Shown here piece after piece: positions 62,730-64,000 of a stretch of 64,000 bases of DNA (positions are counted from its first letter, which is position 1; every line of letters begins with the position of its first letter). The DNA lies in contig CAVSIE010000002.1 of NCBI GenBank assembly GCA_963728045.1, positions 1 through 64,000 on the forward strand. The letters run 5' to 3'. The translations under genes were made by a program, and so were the position numbers. Source of the stretch: VRUE01 sp963728045. GTDB taxonomy: Bacteria; Actinomycetota; Thermoleophilia; Solirubrobacterales; 70-9. Below the pieces are notes generated by a model. That model saw nothing but the letters and a program-made list of their open reading frames with translations. It ran no database searches and was not told the origin of the DNA.

Positions 62730-63619
62730 TCGATGCCCAGGCGGTCGAGCAGGTCCTCGTCGCGGCGCCAGCGGGAACGGACGCGGACCTGAAGATCCAG
62801 ATGAACGCGACCACCGAGCTCAGTTTCGAGCGAACGCCGCGCAGCGCTGCCAATCTCCTGCACCTTGGCGCCGCCTTTGCCGATCAGGATGCCCTTCTGG
62901 GACTCGGTCTCCGCCCAGATCTCAGCGCCGATGGTGATCAAGCCATCATCTCGCGTGCTCGCCTCTTTGACGGCCACCTCGACCGAGTGAGGGATCTCGT
63001 CGCGAGTGCGATTGAGCACCTGCTCGCGGATCAACTCGGCGAGCAAGAGCTCACTTGACTGGTCACTGCTGTCCTCGGGCGGATAGAGGTAGGGACCTTC
63101 CGGAATCAGCTCCCCGAGCCGCTGAACCAACTCGTCAAGTCCATCGCCGCTGCGGGCGCTGACCGGGAAGACCTCGTCGACCCCCTCCAGCTCGGCTGCC
63201 TCGGCGAGCACAGGCACCAGCTCGTTGGGGCCGATCCGGTCGACCTTGTTGACCGCGCAGATCGTCGGCACGTCCGTGTTCGCGGCCAGCAGGGCACGGG
63301 CAATGAAGCGGTCACCGGGGCCGATTCCCTGCTCGCCGTTGACGAGAAAGAGGGCCGCGTCGGAGTCGGCCAGCTCGCGCTCGACGCGGCGCTGCATACG
63401 CTCGGTGAGCACGTCGCGCGGACGCTGCACGCCGGGCAGGTCGACGAGGACGAGCTGGCGTCCGGCATCGACGTTGGTGTGGATCCCGCGAATTGCCCGC
63501 CGCGTCGTCTGCGGGCGTGCCGAGACGATCGCGACATGGGAGCCGACGACCGCGTTGACCAGCGTCGACTTGCCGACATTGGGGCGACCGGCCAGCCCAA
63601 TGAAGCCGGAGCAAGTCAT
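62726..63619 (-). CDS. era: GTPase Era
   Basis: 297 residues, 16S rRNA maturation and 30S assembly GTPase. GLAGRPNVGKSTLVNAVVGS is the P-loop (G1), VDLPGVQRP G3, AVNKVDRIG G4; a KH domain at the C-terminus contains IGKGGAKVQEIGSAARRSLE. Stop codon TGA lies inside the right arm of the expanded element. It overlaps ybeY by 4 bases (ATGA). Confidence 0.96.
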   Translation of the reverse strand: MTCSGFIGLAGRPNVGKSTLVNAVVGSHVAIVSARPQTTRRAIRGIHTNVDAGRQLVLVDLPGVQRPRDVLTERMQRRVERELADSDAALFLVNGEQGIGPGDRFIARALLAANTDVPTICAVNKVDRIGPNELVPVLAEAAELEGVDEVFPVSARSGDGLDELVQRLGELIPEGPYLYPPEDSSDQSSELLLAELIREQVLNRTRDEIPHSVEVAVKEASTRDDGLITIGAEIWAETESQKGILIGKGGAKVQEIGSAARRSLETELGGRVHLDLQVRVRSRWRRDEDLLDRLGIE

Positions 63620-64000
63620 CGCAGCTCGTCCATTACGCGCGCCTGCAGGGCGAGCATCTCGCCGTCGTCGGTCTCGTGGTCGTAGCCGCAGAGGTGGAGG
63701 ACTCCGTGGACGGCCGCCTCGGTCAGGTCCGAGCAGTGCTCGGGACAGATCGCCACGTCGCCGAGCTCGCGGGGGCCCGCGGTCGGCTCCGTCCCGTCGA
63801 TCGGGAAGGCGAGCACGTCGGTCGGCGCGTCCTTGGCCCGGTGCTCCCGGTTCAGCTCGCGGATGCGCCCCTCGCCGACGAGCTCCACCCCGAGGTGACC
63901 GTCGGCGACCCCAGCCGCCGCGAGCGCAGCCGCGACCGCGTCGCGCAGCTCGGCGGGCACGTCGGAGAGGTCGAGGCTCAAGAGCCCGGCGTCGGCCCGT
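63616..64000 (-). CDS. ybeY: Endoribonuclease YbeY, 5' end outside the window
   Basis: rRNA-maturation RNase. AVHGVLHLCGYDHETDDGEM holds the HxxxHxxxxxH zinc motif; RELNREHRAKDAPTDVLAFP is the conserved upstream block. A TTG at 63,981 could be a start, but the frame is open to the window edge (ADAGLLSLDL) and the family usually begins earlier, so it is treated as partial. Confidence 0.93.
   Translation of the reverse strand, partial: RADAGLLSLDLSDVPAELRDAVAAALAAAGVADGHLGVELVGEGRIRELNREHRAKDAPTDVLAFPIDGTEPTAGPRELGDVAICPEHCSDLTEAAVHGVLHLCGYDHETDDGEMLALQARVMDELR

Overview
The window is GC-rich actinobacterial DNA with no RNA genes or CRISPR. It falls into two parts of different character, joined near position 12,600.

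Positions 1 to about 12,600 hold accessory genes of the kind found in F420-using soil actinobacteria: a tyrosine recombinase at the left edge, a molybdopterin oxidoreductase, three LLM-class (F420/flavin) oxidoreductases, two HxlR regulators, an MBL-fold hydrolase, an enoyl-CoA hydratase, an SDR, an SRPBCC protein and a truncated MDR-type alcohol dehydrogenase. Nearly every gene here carries one or more single- or double-base frameshifts, while protein-level conservation continues in the next frame. That looks more like uncorrected indel error than gene decay. Only the enoyl-CoA hydratase and the SRPBCC protein read through cleanly. A 20-bp element is shared by the promoters of the molybdopterin oxidoreductase and the enoyl-CoA hydratase.

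Positions 12,600 to 64,000 are mostly intact core genes in tight operons. The content and order (rex/glutaredoxin/tsaD, rimI/tsaB, tsaE/UDG/panBDC, uvrA-uvrB, coaE-rpsA, polA, a complete trp operon headed by hisIE, era-ybeY) suggest class Thermoleophilia; this is inference from gene content. The t6A genes tsaB, tsaD and tsaE lie with rimI. The pantothenate genes panC, panD and panB are contiguous. A ribose/xylose-type ABC transporter converges on a ROK kinase. Nucleotide excision repair is represented by uvrA and uvrB. The trp operon runs hisIE-trpE-trpG-trpD-trpC-htrA-trpF-trpB-trpA on the minus strand, with an S1C protease embedded in it and a tiny membrane protein after it.

The most unusual structure is a nested palindromic element present twice. 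A compact copy lies between the small membrane gene and pfkA (50,848-50,936). The second copy (59,734-62,729) lies between era and hisIE, and its two halves are about 2.9 kb apart. The interior holds a winged-helix/XRE regulator pair, a DDE transposase and two unrecognised genes. Linkers are conserved between copies, but the outer stem differs in sequence and is perfectly self-complementary in each, which is compensatory covariation. Other oddities are an ECF sigma factor with a predicted transmembrane segment and long acidic tail, three 15-bp-period repeats ahead of a second XRE gene, a frameshifted CotH-like gene, and a tsaB reading frame without a usable start codon.
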